64,000 bases of DNA from Liolophura sinensis (lineage: Eukaryota; Mollusca; Polyplacophora; Chitonida; Chitonidae), in the NCBI RefSeq assembly GCF_032854445.1, contig NC_088304.1, positions 26,970,732 through 27,034,731 of the forward strand, given 5' to 3'. Within the stretch, counting starts at the first letter, position 1. Each line of letters starts with the position of its first letter. Positions 63,903-64,000 of the stretch are shown here, in pieces. The notes below the pieces were generated by a model. That model was not told where the DNA came from and did no database searches. It saw only the letters and a list, made by a program, of their open reading frames with translations. The translations under genes were made by a program, and so were the position numbers.

Positions 63903-64000
63903 CAATGTCATATTGTTATACTTTCAGAATATTTTGAAAATCGGGACAAATGAAACTGGATAAGGATTCCAAGATGAATATGATTCACGTTTGTTATTAT
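63903..64000 (+). pseudogene. Partial paralogue of the 56158-56260 signal-peptide exon
   Basis: TTATACTTTCAG is followed by a match to 56158 onward. The ATG at 63974 starts MNMIH, and two bases are missing just after it compared with MNLIPTF, so the frame shifts. The window ends here. It may be a decayed copy or use a different start downstream. Confidence 0.5.

Overview
The window looks like nuclear DNA of a mollusc, most likely a bivalve. The grounds are spliced eukaryotic genes with GT/AG introns, about 20 copies of one tRNA-derived SINE family (full copies at 53365-53612 and 55576-55848), many minisatellites and foldback elements, and a gene whose domain set (VWA, peritrophin-type chitin-binding domains, laminin-G-like domain) is that of the molluscan Pif/BMSP shell-matrix family. 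No bacterial-style genes, rRNA, free-standing tRNA gene or CRISPR was seen. The species cannot be fixed from sequence alone.

Layout. 1-11.7 kb is non-coding and repeat-rich: a 20-bp array near the start, a 2.2-kb block of 110-, 44- and 56-bp tandem repeats, an 18-bp array at 7.3-7.6 kb and a dispersed repeat at 6.7-7.3 kb. 11.7-47.2 kb holds one large plus-strand gene. I reconstruct a 5' UTR exon (11696-11807), a 1.1-kb 32-bp array inside the 5' UTR intron, a signal-peptide exon (13908-14001) and 24 further coding exons ending with TGA at 47239-47241. Nearly every junction is phase 1 and the parts join without a frame break into about 1,794 residues. The order is: signal peptide, furin-like site, about 620 residues of alternating acidic Ser/Asp/Glu and basic Pro/Arg/Val blocks, a VWA domain with complete MIDAS, a 460-residue Ser/Pro mucin-like exon, seven proline-rich mini-exons, three chitin-binding modules (the third degenerate), and a laminin-G-like domain at the C-terminus. 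Secretion, chitin binding and the acidic/mucin-like segments fit an extracellular matrix protein of shell or a related chitinous matrix.

47.3-56 kb is intergenic, with SINEs and a perfect-arm foldback at 55.4 kb. 56.1-60.1 kb holds a small secreted gene of 198 residues. Its domain matches the phage-type (T4-like, GH24-fold) lysozymes known from bivalves. It has a TATA box, four coding exons and a polyA signal. A second compatible signal-peptide exon lies just upstream (56158-56260), and a SINE-damaged cysteine-rich exon lies in the first intron. The last 360 bases of the window are a diverged copy of 55.9-56.2 kb, so the lysozyme locus is probably a tandem family continuing beyond the window. 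60.2-63.6 kb is repeats and unassigned sequence.

The two genes need not act together. One is structural (matrix), the other probably antibacterial or digestive, and both encode secreted products. Exon coordinates come from splice-site and phase reasoning without transcript support.
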